Positions 18,573 to 27,841 of a DNA stretch of 64,000 nt are shown here, piece by piece. Position 1 is the stretch's first letter; each line of letters opens with the position of its first letter. The stretch lies in assembly GCA_022825385.1 (NCBI GenBank), contig JAJDWX010000009.1:1-64000 (forward strand), read 5' to 3'. The translations under genes were made by a program, and so were the position numbers. The notes beneath the pieces are model-generated. The model worked only from the letters and a program-made list of their open reading frames with translations, searched no databases and was not told where the DNA came from. This DNA is from Rhodothermales bacterium. Lineage in GTDB: Bacteria; Bacteroidota; Rhodothermia; Rhodothermales; VXPQ01.

Positions 18573-20557
18573 ACGCCTCGCTTCGATGCATTGCGCTGGC
18601 CGGGTGTTTGCTGTGCCCCGCCGCCCTCGCCCAGGAGCCGGATACTACGGCGTTGGGCAATGTTCCGTCCCCGGCGGACTCCCTTGCCCGGGCGCCGTTG
18701 CATCTCATGGGATTCGGGGATGCGCAGCCTGCGGCGGGCGCGTTCGAGTGGGCGCTTTCCGACTCGCTTCCGGCGCTTCGGCCCGATATCCGCCTCACCG
18801 AACTGCTCGCCGACGCGCCCGGCAGTTTTACCTATCTGTTCGATCGCCCGGGCTGGCCCGACGGCTGGAGTCCGTTCGGGTTGTCCCCCAACGCGCGCCC
18901 GCTTTCGCTCGGCGCCATTCCGTTCACGGATATTTTCACCGGGCGCCCGGCCTGGGATATGATACCTTTGCCCCTTGTCGCGCCGCCCCGGTTCGATCCG
19001 GTCGAGGCCGGGGTGCGTACGCAATTGCGGTCGTACGAAGGCGCGCCGCCGCGTACGGAGGCCACCTACTGGCGCGACGGAGAAGGGCTCCAGAGCATCG
19101 ACGTGGTCCATGCCCAGCGTCGTCGGCGGTCGCTTCGGGGGCACCCCGGATTGCTGCAAGCGCTTGGTTCGTATGGCGGTCGCGCCACGAGCATTCCGTA
19201 TCCGGGAAGCAACCTGACGCGCGGGCGGCGCAGTCTTTTGCGCGTCCGGTACGCGCAGCGCGCCTGGTCCGCGGAGGTATTGTATATGAGCCAGCGCCGC
19301 CGCGTGGGCGCGCACGGCGGCGTCGTGATTCGGTCCGGCGATCCGAACGCGATTTACCAAAGCGATATCGCCGAAGTCGTCCAGCCGGAAGCCGAGCGCC
19401 GCATCGTTCGCAACGATCTGGCGGGGGTCGCGCGCGCGCAGTGGTTTTCCGCCGGCCCGACGTCCGTCGCCCTGTACCGTTCCACGGAAAAATTCCGGTA
19501 CCACAATGCGCTTGATACGCTGGGCGTTCGATCGATCCGCGCCGGAGCGCATATTCGCCAGCCCTTGTTGCGTACGGCAAGGAGCCGCCTTGCGCTTCGC
19601 GTAGCGGCGTGGTCGGAGCATGTGTCGCCCCGCGCATCGTTTCGGGAAAGCGCGCAACGGCGTTTTGCGCTGGACGCGCAAGTGAGCGATTCGCTTCGTT
19701 TGGGGCGGGCTGGCGCAGGGGAGGCGGCCCCGCGATGGATTCTGGCGCCGGAAGCAAGCTGGTTTTTTCACCGGAGCGGCGGTCCGGAGGGCGCTGTCCG
19801 CCTCGCGCGGAGCGGGCCCCGAACGGCTTTGCGCATGGGCGTTTCGACCGCCCGGCCGCGCGTCGCTACGGTGTACCATACCGGATTCGCCGCGCTGCGC
19901 GGGCGGCGCGACGCGGAGCCGGGGCGGACCGTTACGGTCCATATGGAAGGCGCCCTGCAGGCCGCGCCTTTCGTCTTGGGGATCGGGGCGTTCGGGCATC
20001 GGGCGGGCCGCCCGGTCGATCTGTTTGTCGAAGGGGACGGCGTGGTCGTGGCGACGGCGGGCTCGCCGCTCCGGCAGGTCGCTTTGTATGCGGATCTGGG
20101 CTGGCGGCGTTCGGCCCGGCGCGGGTTCTACGCCCTGGCGCGTCCCACGTTTATGTACGTTGCGGCGCCGGGCGACGCCCCGCTCGATGCGCGCCGCGCC
20201 GATACGGCGCCCCGGTGGTTCGCCCGGGCGCGTTTCGGCGTACGGTACATGCTTTTCGAGGGGGACTTGCGGTTCGATCTGTATGCGGAAGGCATGGCCT
20301 GGTCTTCCTTTCGCAGCCGTTCGCTGCATGCGCCTTCCGGGTTGCTCGCCGTGCCAGAGGCGTCTTCCCTCTTGCTTGGCCCCTCGAATACGGCGAATAT
20401 CGTGGCGGAAGCGCGCGTTCGCACGGCTCGTCTTTTCTTCGCGTACGATCACCTGCCGGCCGGCGCTTCGCTGATTCCGGGGACCATGCTGGCGCCTGTG
20501 TACCCGCTTCCCGCCGGGCGTTTTCGTTTCGGCGTACACTGGCCGATCCTGGGATGA
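18569..20557 (+). CDS. Outer-membrane beta-barrel protein (putative porin-like)
   Basis: This 662-residue protein of unrecognised family has a clear signal peptide (MNASLRCIALAGCLLCPAALA, cleavage near 21-22). Proline- and aspartate-rich N-terminal sequence is followed by many alternating beta-strand segments rich in Arg and aromatic residues. It ends in FRFGVHWPILG, compatible with a barrel whose last strand ends at the C-terminus. No TonB plug is apparent. The start overlaps the SDR stop (ATGA), indicating translational coupling. I assign an outer-membrane location, but no transported substrate. Confidence 0.7.
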   Translation: MNASLRCIALAGCLLCPAALAQEPDTTALGNVPSPADSLARAPLHLMGFGDAQPAAGAFEWALSDSLPALRPDIRLTELLADAPGSFTYLFDRPGWPDGWSPFGLSPNARPLSLGAIPFTDIFTGRPAWDMIPLPLVAPPRFDPVEAGVRTQLRSYEGAPPRTEATYWRDGEGLQSIDVVHAQRRRRSLRGHPGLLQALGSYGGRATSIPYPGSNLTRGRRSLLRVRYAQRAWSAEVLYMSQRRRVGAHGGVVIRSGDPNAIYQSDIAEVVQPEAERRIVRNDLAGVARAQWFSAGPTSVALYRSTEKFRYHNALDTLGVRSIRAGAHIRQPLLRTARSRLALRVAAWSEHVSPRASFRESAQRRFALDAQVSDSLRLGRAGAGEAAPRWILAPEASWFFHRSGGPEGAVRLARSGPRTALRMGVSTARPRVATVYHTGFAALRGRRDAEPGRTVTVHMEGALQAAPFVLGIGAFGHRAGRPVDLFVEGDGVVVATAGSPLRQVALYADLGWRRSARRGFYALARPTFMYVAAPGDAPLDARRADTAPRWFARARFGVRYMLFEGDLRFDLYAEGMAWSSFRSRSLHAPSGLLAVPEASSLLLGPSNTANIVAEARVRTARLFFAYDHLPAGASLIPGTMLAPVYPLPAGRFRFGVHWPILG

Positions 20558-20711
20558 TTGCGGGCGCATGTTGCGGCGTATCCCGTATTTTCGCAACTTT
20601 GCCAGCGCATTCCTGTATTTTACCTTAGGGCGTTCTGGTCTATGTGGACTTGTTCATCCAGAATGTCCTCATTGAGACGACAATTACACCGCCAAGCGAA
20701 TTGACGCGCTT

Positions 20712-21971
20712 ATGAGCAGAAGACATAACATCATCCGGTGTTCGTTCTGCGGACAATCGGTGGACAGCGCCGAGTCCATGGTGCAGGCTCGGGAACCCGG
20801 CGTATACATTTGCGACCGGTGCATCGGCGAAGCGGCGAGCGTGATCGGGGGCGTTCCGGAAACGGAGGTTGCTTTTCGCTCGTCGTCGTTCAAGCCGCGC
20901 CTGCTTGCTCCGCGCGAAATCAAGTCGTCGCTGGACGAATATGTCATCGGCCAGGACTATGCGAAAAAGGCACTGGCCGTCGCCGTGTACAACCACTACA
21001 AACGGATAGACAAGGATCGGTACGTGCACCAGTACGAGGAGGTGGAACTGGAAAAATCCAATGTGCTGCTCCTTGGACCTACCGGCGTCGGGAAAACGCT
21101 GCTTGCCCGTTCCCTGGCGCGCATTCTGGACGTGCCTTTTTCCATTTCGGACGCCACGGCGCTGACGGAAGCCGGGTATGTCGGCGAGGATGTCGAAAGC
21201 ATTCTGACCCACCTTCTGCATGCGTCCGATTTCAACGTCGAGCGCGCCGAACAGGGCATCATTTATATCGACGAGATCGACAAGATTGCGCGCAAAAGCG
21301 ACAATGCGTCCATTACGCGCGACGTGTCCGGGGAAGGCGTGCAACAGGCCTTGCTGAAAATTCTGGAAGGCACCGTGGCCGGCGTGCCGCCGAAGGGCGG
21401 TCGCAAGCACCCGGAACAGAGCCTCATCAACATTGACACCCGGAATATTCTTTTCATCGTAGGGGGCGCGTTCGACGGGTTGCAGGAAATCGTCGCGCAC
21501 CGGCTTTCCATGAACACGATCGGGTTCATGTCGGAGGGGCGGAAGGTATTCGATCGCAACGATCCTGCGATTCTGCAAAGCGTGGAGCCGGACGATCTCC
21601 TGAAATTCGGGATCATTCCCGAACTGGTGGGGCGCGTTCCGGTCATGGCGTCCCTGAAGCCGCTTACCGACGCCGCCATGCGGCAGATATTGCTCGAACC
21701 GAAGAACGCGCTGGTGAAGCAATACCAGAAATTGTTCGCCATGGACGGGGTGCAACTCGCGTTCGACGACGACGCGCTGGAGATCATTGTGCAGCGGGCG
21801 AAAAAACTGGGCACGGGCGCGCGCGGATTGCGTTCCGTCATGGAGCAAATCATGCTCGAAATCATGTATGACCTGCATGCCCAGCCCAATGCGGCCGTCT
21901 GTCGGGTAACGCGGGATACGGTGCTGCACGGCGCCGACCCCGTTTACGAAAAGCGCAAGGCGAGCGCATAG
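20712..21971 (+). CDS. clpX: ATP-dependent Clp protease ATP-binding subunit ClpX
   Basis: This 419-residue AAA+ unfoldase feeds substrates to ClpP. The N-terminal zinc-binding domain has Cys10, Cys13, Cys34 and Cys37. Walker A is GPTGVGKT at 122-129, with the pore-loop neighbourhood ISDATALTEAGYVGEDVE, Walker B IIYIDEIDKIARK, and sensor regions GRVPVMASLKPL and GTGARGLRSVME. An IGF-type ClpP-docking loop appears as HRLSMNTIGFMSEG. clpP is not adjacent, unlike in many bacteria. It is followed after 30 bp by the AI-2E family permease. Confidence 0.97.
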   Translation: MSRRHNIIRCSFCGQSVDSAESMVQAREPGVYICDRCIGEAASVIGGVPETEVAFRSSSFKPRLLAPREIKSSLDEYVIGQDYAKKALAVAVYNHYKRIDKDRYVHQYEEVELEKSNVLLLGPTGVGKTLLARSLARILDVPFSISDATALTEAGYVGEDVESILTHLLHASDFNVERAEQGIIYIDEIDKIARKSDNASITRDVSGEGVQQALLKILEGTVAGVPPKGGRKHPEQSLINIDTRNILFIVGGAFDGLQEIVAHRLSMNTIGFMSEGRKVFDRNDPAILQSVEPDDLLKFGIIPELVGRVPVMASLKPLTDAAMRQILLEPKNALVKQYQKLFAMDGVQLAFDDDALEIIVQRAKKLGTGARGLRSVMEQIMLEIMYDLHAQPNAAVCRVTRDTVLHGADPVYEKRKASA

Positions 21972-22001
21972 CAGGCCGCCGTCGCATTAGCCCTCGCAGA
22001 C

Positions 22002-23264
22002 ATGTCCGACGCATCCCCAACGAGCAACGTCCCTGCGCCGTCCCAACGGATGACCCCGTTTCGGATTGCGCTCATTGCGGGCGGCGTACTCCTGTTTCTG
22101 GGGATGACCTACCAGATAAGCAGCGACTTTCTGGGGCCGCCGCTGATCGCTTTCGCCGGCATGGTGTTATTGTGGCCTCTGCGCAAAATCCGCTCGGTGC
22201 GGACCTTGCTGGTGGCGGGCGCGCTGATGTTGCTTCTGTGGGCGCTCAAGGACCTTGCCGTCATTCTGATTCCTTTCGCGACCGTCTATTTGTTTGCGTA
22301 TTTGTTCGATCCGCTGGTTACGACGCTGCACGGTCGGTTTCGCATTCGGCGGGGGATCGCTTCGTTCGCCATGACTGCGGTCCTGCTTGGCGTTGTGGCT
22401 TCCTTCGCCTTTCTCGTGCTGCCTACGCTGCTCACCCAGTTCGAAATTCTGTTTGTGCGCCTGACGGACACCATGGACGATTTTCGCGCCTGGCTGCAAT
22501 CCGCCACGCTGCTGGACAATCTCGAAAGGGTGGGCGTGGATCGGGAGCAAATCGTGCGGGACCTGACCACGTTTCTGCAGGAGCAGGCCACGATTCTGGC
22601 CACGAGCATTCCGAACGTCTTGCAGTACGTTATGAATTCGATCGGCACGGTGCTGGGCGCGGTGGCGCTGATCGCCGTGCTGCCGGTGGTGCATTACTAC
22701 CTCCTGAAGGACTTTCCGCACATCAAGGAACGCCTCGTGGAACTGTTTCCCACGCTCGGCGGCCGCCGCGATTACTTGTTCCAGACCGGCGAAGTGGTCG
22801 GAAATTACCTGCGCGGCCAGCTCATCATTTGCGCCATTGCGGGGTTCAACGTTACGGTGGCGCTCATGATTCTGGACGTTCCGTTCGCTCTTGTGATCGG
22901 CATCGTGGGCGGCCTCCTGAATCTGATTCCGAACATCGGCATCATCGTTACGAACGTCGTCGGGATAGGGATCGGGCTGTTTTTTGGCGATCCCTGGTTT
23001 ATCGACGTACTCAAGATCGTCGCGGTGCTGATGGGGCAGTCCATTCTCGAACAAGCTGTGCTGGTTCCGAACGTAATGGGCCAGCAGATGGGGCTTCACC
23101 CTGTTCTGATCATCCTTTCGCTCTTTATTTTCGCCCATTTCATGGGGTGGATCGGATTGCTCATCGCCGTTCCCGTTACGGCGCTGCTTATGGCTGCGTA
23201 CAGGACCTATCGGGAGCATATCCGGTTCGAACTAAAGGACGCCGAAGTGGACGTCATGCCCTGA
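22002..23264 (+). CDS. AI-2E family transporter (PerM-like permease)
   Basis: This 420-residue inner-membrane protein has about eight hydrophobic segments in the AI-2E exporter/PerM layout: two near 25-60, a pair near 70-105, a strongly hydrophobic segment near 125-145, then four C-terminal helices after the soluble middle part. FVIGIVGGLLNLIPNIG-like sequence and the late GQQMGLHPVLIILSL segment are family hallmarks. Family members export AI-2 or act as Na+/H+ antiporters; the substrate is not predictable. It sits between clpX and tgt on the same strand with short gaps. Confidence 0.9.
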   Translation: MSDASPTSNVPAPSQRMTPFRIALIAGGVLLFLGMTYQISSDFLGPPLIAFAGMVLLWPLRKIRSVRTLLVAGALMLLLWALKDLAVILIPFATVYLFAYLFDPLVTTLHGRFRIRRGIASFAMTAVLLGVVASFAFLVLPTLLTQFEILFVRLTDTMDDFRAWLQSATLLDNLERVGVDREQIVRDLTTFLQEQATILATSIPNVLQYVMNSIGTVLGAVALIAVLPVVHYYLLKDFPHIKERLVELFPTLGGRRDYLFQTGEVVGNYLRGQLIICAIAGFNVTVALMILDVPFALVIGIVGGLLNLIPNIGIIVTNVVGIGIGLFFGDPWFIDVLKIVAVLMGQSILEQAVLVPNVMGQQMGLHPVLIILSLFIFAHFMGWIGLLIAVPVTALLMAAYRTYREHIRFELKDAEVDVMP

Positions 23265-23271
23265 TTCGGCC

Positions 23272-24402
23272 ATGCGATTTTCCTTATCCGGCAGGGATTC
23301 CCGCACGGCGGCGCGGGCCGGACAGATTGAAACCGGCCACGGCTCCATCCAGACCCCGGTTTTCATGCCGGTGGGCACGCTCGGCAGCGTCAAGGCCGTC
23401 GATTCGCGTACGCTGCGCCAGGAAGCGGGGGCGCAGATTATCCTGGGGAATGCCTATCATTTGTACTTGCGTCCCGGCGCGGCACTGCTCGAAGCGGCGG
23501 GCGGGTTGCACCGTTTCATGGGATGGCCCGGCCCGATGCTGACGGATTCCGGGGGGTACCAGGTTTTTTCGCTGGCCAGCCACCGGACGCTGAGCGAAGA
23601 GGGCGTGGCCTTTCGCAGCCACCTCGACGGCTCGTCCCATTTTATTACGCCGGAATCGGCGGTGGACATTCAGCGCAGCATCGGGGCGGACATTATGATG
23701 GCGCTGGACGAATGCCCGGCGGCGGACGTGTCCCGGGAATATGCCCGCGCTTCGCACGAAATGACCCTGCGCTGGGCGGCGCGCTGCAAAAAGCGATTCG
23801 AGGAAACCGCGCCGTTGTACGAACATGGGCAAGCGCTTTTCCCCATTGTGCAGGGGGCGGCGTTTGCGGATATCCGGCGGGAGTCCGCCCGGCGCCTGGT
23901 GGATATGGATTTTCCGGGATATGCGATCGGCGGGCTCTCGGTGGGCGAGCCGGACCACGAGATGTATGCCATGGTCGAGGTGGTCAACGAGATATTGCCC
24001 GCGGACAAGCCGCGGTACCTGATGGGCGTGGGCACGCCCGTCAATTTGCTGGAAAACATAGCGCGGGGCGTGGATATGTTCGATTGCGTCATGCCCACGC
24101 GCAATGGACGCAACGGCATGCTGTTTACGACGGAGGGGATCGTCAACATTCGGAACCGGAAATGGCGCGACGATTTTTCGCCGCTCGATCCTGGTCTGGA
24201 CGCCTATGTTTCCCGGACTTTTTCCAAGGCGTATGTCCGGCATCTTTTTATGGCGAACGAGATTCTTGGTTTGCATATTGCGTCTGTCCAGAATTTGTCC
24301 CTGTACGTTTCGCTGATGCGCAAGGCGCGCGAAGCGATTCTGGGCGGTTCGTTTCTTCCCTGGAAGGATGAGACCATTCCGCGCGTCCGTCGCAGGTTGT
24401 GA
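23272..24402 (+). CDS. tgt: Queuine/preQ1 tRNA-ribosyltransferase
   Basis: This 376-residue enzyme exchanges guanine 34 in Asp/Asn/His/Tyr tRNAs for a queuosine precursor. It has the start motif GHGSIQTPVFMPVGT, the active-site region MLTDSGGYQVFSL with its Asp, GGLSVGEP and the nucleophile-region DMFDCVMPTRNGRNGM. The usual C-terminal zinc ligands C-x-C-x2-C are absent: the site reads PLDPGLDAYVSRTFSKAYVRHL (positions of Leu, Ala and Ser replace Cys). The stop is 114 bp from ispH. Confidence 0.95.
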   Translation: MRFSLSGRDSRTAARAGQIETGHGSIQTPVFMPVGTLGSVKAVDSRTLRQEAGAQIILGNAYHLYLRPGAALLEAAGGLHRFMGWPGPMLTDSGGYQVFSLASHRTLSEEGVAFRSHLDGSSHFITPESAVDIQRSIGADIMMALDECPAADVSREYARASHEMTLRWAARCKKRFEETAPLYEHGQALFPIVQGAAFADIRRESARRLVDMDFPGYAIGGLSVGEPDHEMYAMVEVVNEILPADKPRYLMGVGTPVNLLENIARGVDMFDCVMPTRNGRNGMLFTTEGIVNIRNRKWRDDFSPLDPGLDAYVSRTFSKAYVRHLFMANEILGLHIASVQNLSLYVSLMRKAREAILGGSFLPWKDETIPRVRRRL

Positions 24403-24516
24403 TCGGGATCCGTCCGGGGATTCACGTTTCCGATTGAACTTGCATCGTTTCGGGGCGTAGAATGTAAGCCCCTTGTTTGTTGCCTTGAAAAACGTCCCTG
24501 TCAACCCTCGGTAGCC

Positions 24517-25758
24517 ATGGCTGCGCGCAAGTTCAACGTTCCCGGCGCCTACGCGAGTTCTATCGTATCGATCGTGAAAAATGCGCGCAGCGCCGCCGAT
24601 CCGCGCAAGCGAGACCTTTCGCCGTCCATACTGGACTTTGGTCCGCTTCGCTTCAAGATCGCCCGCCATTTCGGGTTTTGCTTCGGGGTCGAACATGCGA
24701 TCGACATTGCCTGGCGGGCCCTGGAGGAAAACCCTGGACGCCGCATTTTTCTCCTCTCGGAGATGATTCATAATCCGCGCGTGAACGGCGATTTGCGGGC
24801 GGCGGGCGTGCAGTTCCTGCGGACGACCACCGGCAAGCAATTGATTCCGTTCGAGACGTTGACCCCCGACGACGTGGTGATCATCCCCGCCTTCGGCGCC
24901 TCGCTCGATGTCGAGAGCAAACTGGCCGAATGCGGCGTGGACACCATGACCTACGACACCACCTGTCCGTTCGTCGAAAAAGTATGGAACAAGAGCGAGC
25001 GGATTGGCGGGGACGGGTATACCGTGATCATACACGGCAAACGGTACCACGAAGAAATGCGGGCCACGTTTTCTCGCGCCAGCCGGAATGCCCCTGCTGT
25101 CGTGGTGCGGGACCTGCGCGAAGCGGAAGACCTTGCCCGGCTCATCCGCGGCGAAGCCGACGCAGCGTTTTTCTTTGATCGATTCCGCGACAGATATTCT
25201 CCCGGTTTCGATCCGCGTCGCGACCTGCAACGCATCGGCGTAGTGAATCAGACCACGATGCTGGCCACCGAGACGCAAGCCATCGCCCGTCTGTTTCGAC
25301 AGGCCATACTGGATCGATACGGCGAGGCGGAATTGTCTGATCGATTCGCCGACACCAGCGATACGCTATGCTACGCGACCAACGAGAACCAGAACGCCAC
25401 GCTGGAACTGATTGCGTCCGGGGGCGACCTGGGCATTGTGGTGGGCGGTTACAACTCGTCCAACACCACGCACTTGCTGGATCTTTGCACAGAAAAGATG
25501 CCCGCCTATTTCGTGCGCGACGCCAGCGAACTCGTATCTTCCGAAACCATCCGGCATTTCGATCCGCAAGCGGGAGAACGCCGGGTTACGAACGGATGGC
25601 TTCCCGTCCGCCGTCCGCTGGATGTCGTGCTTACCGCAGGCGCTTCTTGCCCGGACGCCTTGCTGGACGAAGTCATTCGCAAGATGACCGGATGGACGGA
25701 GAATGCGCGCGCCCTGGAAGATGCGCTGGCGCCTTTCGCCTCTGGAAAGGCGGCGTAA
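24517..25758 (+). CDS. ispH: 4-hydroxy-3-methylbut-2-enyl diphosphate reductase (long form)
   Basis: This 413-residue Fe-S enzyme is the last step of the MEP isoprenoid pathway, making IPP and DMAPP. The three cluster cysteines are Cys55 (GFCFGVEHA), Cys150 (TTCPFVEKVW) and Cys378 (GASCPDALLDEVI). The length exceeds the ~310-residue E. coli type and resembles the long form found in cyanobacteria and some Bacteroidota. It is the only isoprenoid-precursor gene in the window and could feed the squalene-consuming sterol cluster 10 kb away. It is followed after 13 bp by a methyltransferase gene. Confidence 0.95.
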   Translation: MAARKFNVPGAYASSIVSIVKNARSAADPRKRDLSPSILDFGPLRFKIARHFGFCFGVEHAIDIAWRALEENPGRRIFLLSEMIHNPRVNGDLRAAGVQFLRTTTGKQLIPFETLTPDDVVIIPAFGASLDVESKLAECGVDTMTYDTTCPFVEKVWNKSERIGGDGYTVIIHGKRYHEEMRATFSRASRNAPAVVVRDLREAEDLARLIRGEADAAFFFDRFRDRYSPGFDPRRDLQRIGVVNQTTMLATETQAIARLFRQAILDRYGEAELSDRFADTSDTLCYATNENQNATLELIASGGDLGIVVGGYNSSNTTHLLDLCTEKMPAYFVRDASELVSSETIRHFDPQAGERRVTNGWLPVRRPLDVVLTAGASCPDALLDEVIRKMTGWTENARALEDALAPFASGKAA

Positions 25759-25771
25759 ACCGGGCGGCCCC

Positions 25772-26515
25772 ATGTGGTACGAGGAGTGGTTCGATCATCC
25801 TGAATACGAGCTCGTTTATCAGGATCGGGACGAGGACGAAGCGAAGCGTATGGTGGACTTGCTGGAGCGTATCGTCCGGCCCGCCCCCGGCGCGTCCATT
25901 CTGGATATGGGATGCGGGCGCGGACGGCATGCGCGCGCCCTTGCCCGTCGGGGGTATCATGTGACGGGGGTGGATCTTTCTGCCTACGCCATCGAAGAGG
26001 CCGCCCGCCGCGCGGCGCAAGAAGCGCTTACGGTCCTCTTTCGCCGCGGCGACATGCGCAACCCGGTGTGCGATTGCTGCTTCGACGGCGTGATCAACGT
26101 CTTTACGGCATTCGGGTATTTCGAGAACGACGAAGACCATGTGCGCGCGCTGCGGGCCATGCACCGTTCGCTGTGTCCGGGCGGATGGTTCGTACAGGAT
26201 TTTTTCAATGTGCCCTATGTGCTCGAAAATCTGGTTCCGGAAGATCGATTCGAACGGGCCGGCTCGATCATTCGACAGCAGCGCTGGGTGGAAAACGGGC
26301 GCGTCAACAAGCGGATTACGATTCGCGCCGGCGCCAGCGAACAGACCTTCGTCGAATCCGTACGCCTCTATACGCTGGAGGATTTTCGGGCGATGTACGC
26401 CTCGGCGGGCCTGCGCCTGCGGCATACGTACGGCGACTACGAAGGACATCCTCATTCGAACGCCAGCCCCCGGCTCATTTTGCATGCGGAAAAGCCAGAG
26501 ACGGATACGTGTTGA
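25772..26515 (+). CDS. SAM-dependent methyltransferase, class I
   Basis: This 247-residue Rossmann methyltransferase has motif I ILDMGCGRGRHARALA (about residues 40-55), the motif II acidic end GVDLSAYAIEEA, and a motif near INVFTAFGYFENDED. The overall pattern fits the large methyltransferase-11/25 group; the acceptor is unknown. Start 25772 (MWYEEWFDHPEYELVY) fits the family's usual beginning and lies 13 bp after ispH. The gene ends just before two small lipoprotein genes. Confidence 0.88.
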   Translation: MWYEEWFDHPEYELVYQDRDEDEAKRMVDLLERIVRPAPGASILDMGCGRGRHARALARRGYHVTGVDLSAYAIEEAARRAAQEALTVLFRRGDMRNPVCDCCFDGVINVFTAFGYFENDEDHVRALRAMHRSLCPGGWFVQDFFNVPYVLENLVPEDRFERAGSIIRQQRWVENGRVNKRITIRAGASEQTFVESVRLYTLEDFRAMYASAGLRLRHTYGDYEGHPHSNASPRLILHAEKPETDTC

Positions 26516-26528
26516 TTCCTGCCCGGCC

Positions 26529-27086
26529 ATGCTGCCGTGCATGCTGGTTGCGCTGGCGCTTGCGGCGGGGTGCGACTTGTTCGCCACGCGCGCGCCGGAC
26601 GCGCCGGGCACGGAGACCGGGACCTATCTCCAGCCGGATACGCCCGATCAGGTGCTGGACAATTTGCGTTCCGCGATCTCCGAATTGAACGCCGCCAATT
26701 ATCGGCGGTCTTTTGCGAACGAATTCCAGTTCCAGCCAACGGCGGAAGCAGAGGCCAAGGACCCTGCCATCTGGAACGGATGGAGCGCCCAGGAAGAGGA
26801 AAGTTATTTCCGCGCCCTGGTGGAGGCGGCCCGCCTTACCAGCGGCAACGAGTTGCGTTTGACCGATGTGGAGCAAACGGCGGGGCCGGATCGGTATACG
26901 GTGGACGCGGCGTATGTGCTGGCGTTCAACCACCGCAGGCCCGAACTGCCGAACGCGCTGCGCGGGCGCGTGGCCTGGTCGATAGAAAAAGGCCAGGACG
27001 GTCTGTGGTATATTGCAAGCTGGACAGATCATTCGGTTGGCGAGGCGGCTTCCTGGAGCGACCTCAAGGCGGCCTTCATCAAATAA
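26529..27086 (+). CDS. Small predicted lipoprotein, unknown function
   Basis: This 185-residue protein has a short signal peptide ending in the lipobox LAAGC (Cys15, counting from the ATG at 26529). The mature part is acidic, with DQVLDNLRSAISELNAANYRR and a C-terminal region EKGQDGLWYIASWTD resembling a small SnoaL/NTF2-like fold; that fold call is tentative. The gene starts 13 bp after the methyltransferase and is followed by another lipoprotein of similar size and layout. Confidence 0.75.
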   Translation: MLPCMLVALALAAGCDLFATRAPDAPGTETGTYLQPDTPDQVLDNLRSAISELNAANYRRSFANEFQFQPTAEAEAKDPAIWNGWSAQEEESYFRALVEAARLTSGNELRLTDVEQTAGPDRYTVDAAYVLAFNHRRPELPNALRGRVAWSIEKGQDGLWYIASWTDHSVGEAASWSDLKAAFIK

Positions 27087-27097
27087 GCGACGATGCA

Positions 27098-27616
27098 ATG
27101 GGGATACGGTGGCCCGCCCTGTTTTCGGTATTGGCGCCGGTTGCGCTTGTCGCGGCCTGCAACCCCTTTGCTCCTGCGCTTGAAGAGGGCGGGGCCTTCG
27201 GCGATTTACTGGGGGACCCCACCACCGTCGATGGCTTTTTCGCCAATTTCCGGAACGCCTACGAACTCCGGGACCTGTCGCTTTACGAATCCTTGCTGGA
27301 TTCTTCTTTCATTTTTATCTACTATGATTTCGACGCCCAGGTTGATCGCGAGTGGGGGTTCGCCCAGGAACTTGAATCCACGCGGCGCCTTTTCGAAAAT
27401 GCGACGCTGGTGAACCTGCGGTGGAACCAGATTCTTTCGCAAACCCTGTTCGAAGAGGATTTGCGCGCCCGCGTCGTGCGGCCCTTCAACCTGACTATTT
27501 CGCTTGAGGGCGGCGATGTGTTTCGGGGAGACGGGAACGTAAACTTTCTTATTGTTCGGGAAGATACGTCTGCTGTCTGGCGGCTGCTCCGGTGGCGGGA
27601 CGAAAGCGAATTGTAG
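27098..27616 (+). CDS. Small predicted lipoprotein, unknown function
   Basis: This 172-residue protein has an N-terminal signal (FSVLAPVALVAAC, Cys18). The body reads FFANFRNAYELRDLSLYESLLDSS..., ending VWRLLRWRDES. The layout (a helical start with YELRDL, then strands ending in a WRL-type motif) parallels the preceding gene's YIASW ending, so the two may be diverged paralogues of an NTF2-like fold. No function is assigned. The start at 27098 is 11 bp after the upstream stop. Confidence 0.7.
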   Translation: MGIRWPALFSVLAPVALVAACNPFAPALEEGGAFGDLLGDPTTVDGFFANFRNAYELRDLSLYESLLDSSFIFIYYDFDAQVDREWGFAQELESTRRLFENATLVNLRWNQILSQTLFEEDLRARVVRPFNLTISLEGGDVFRGDGNVNFLIVREDTSAVWRLLRWRDESEL

Positions 27617-27770
27617 CGCATGCCGCAGCGAACCCGCGGTTCCCGGTCTGTTTGCGACGCGCTATCATCCTGATCGTTGCGGGCGCTGCGGGAATTTCAG
27701 CAAGACCCAGGCGGTACACGCCCGGAACGCGCTTTTTACGTTCTGCCGGGAACGTTACATGAATGAAAGT

Positions 27771-27800
27771 ATTTAAACATAAAAGATGTTTTAAACATAT
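27771..27800. promoter_or_regulatory. AT-rich inverted repeat, possible XRE operator
   Basis: An AT-rich stretch reads TTTAAACAT, then AAAAG, then ATGTTTTAAACAT. The halves TTTAAACAT and ATGTTTTAAA are complementary, which gives a dyad, with a further near-palindrome in the right half. It lies 42-71 bp upstream of the nucleotidyltransferase-like gene that is paired with an XRE regulator. The base composition contrasts with the GC-rich surroundings. Autoregulation by the XRE protein is an inference. Confidence 0.35.
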
Positions 27801-27841
27801 TTGTTTCAAGGCAAAATCCGTCTCAGGCGGAATGTAAGAAC

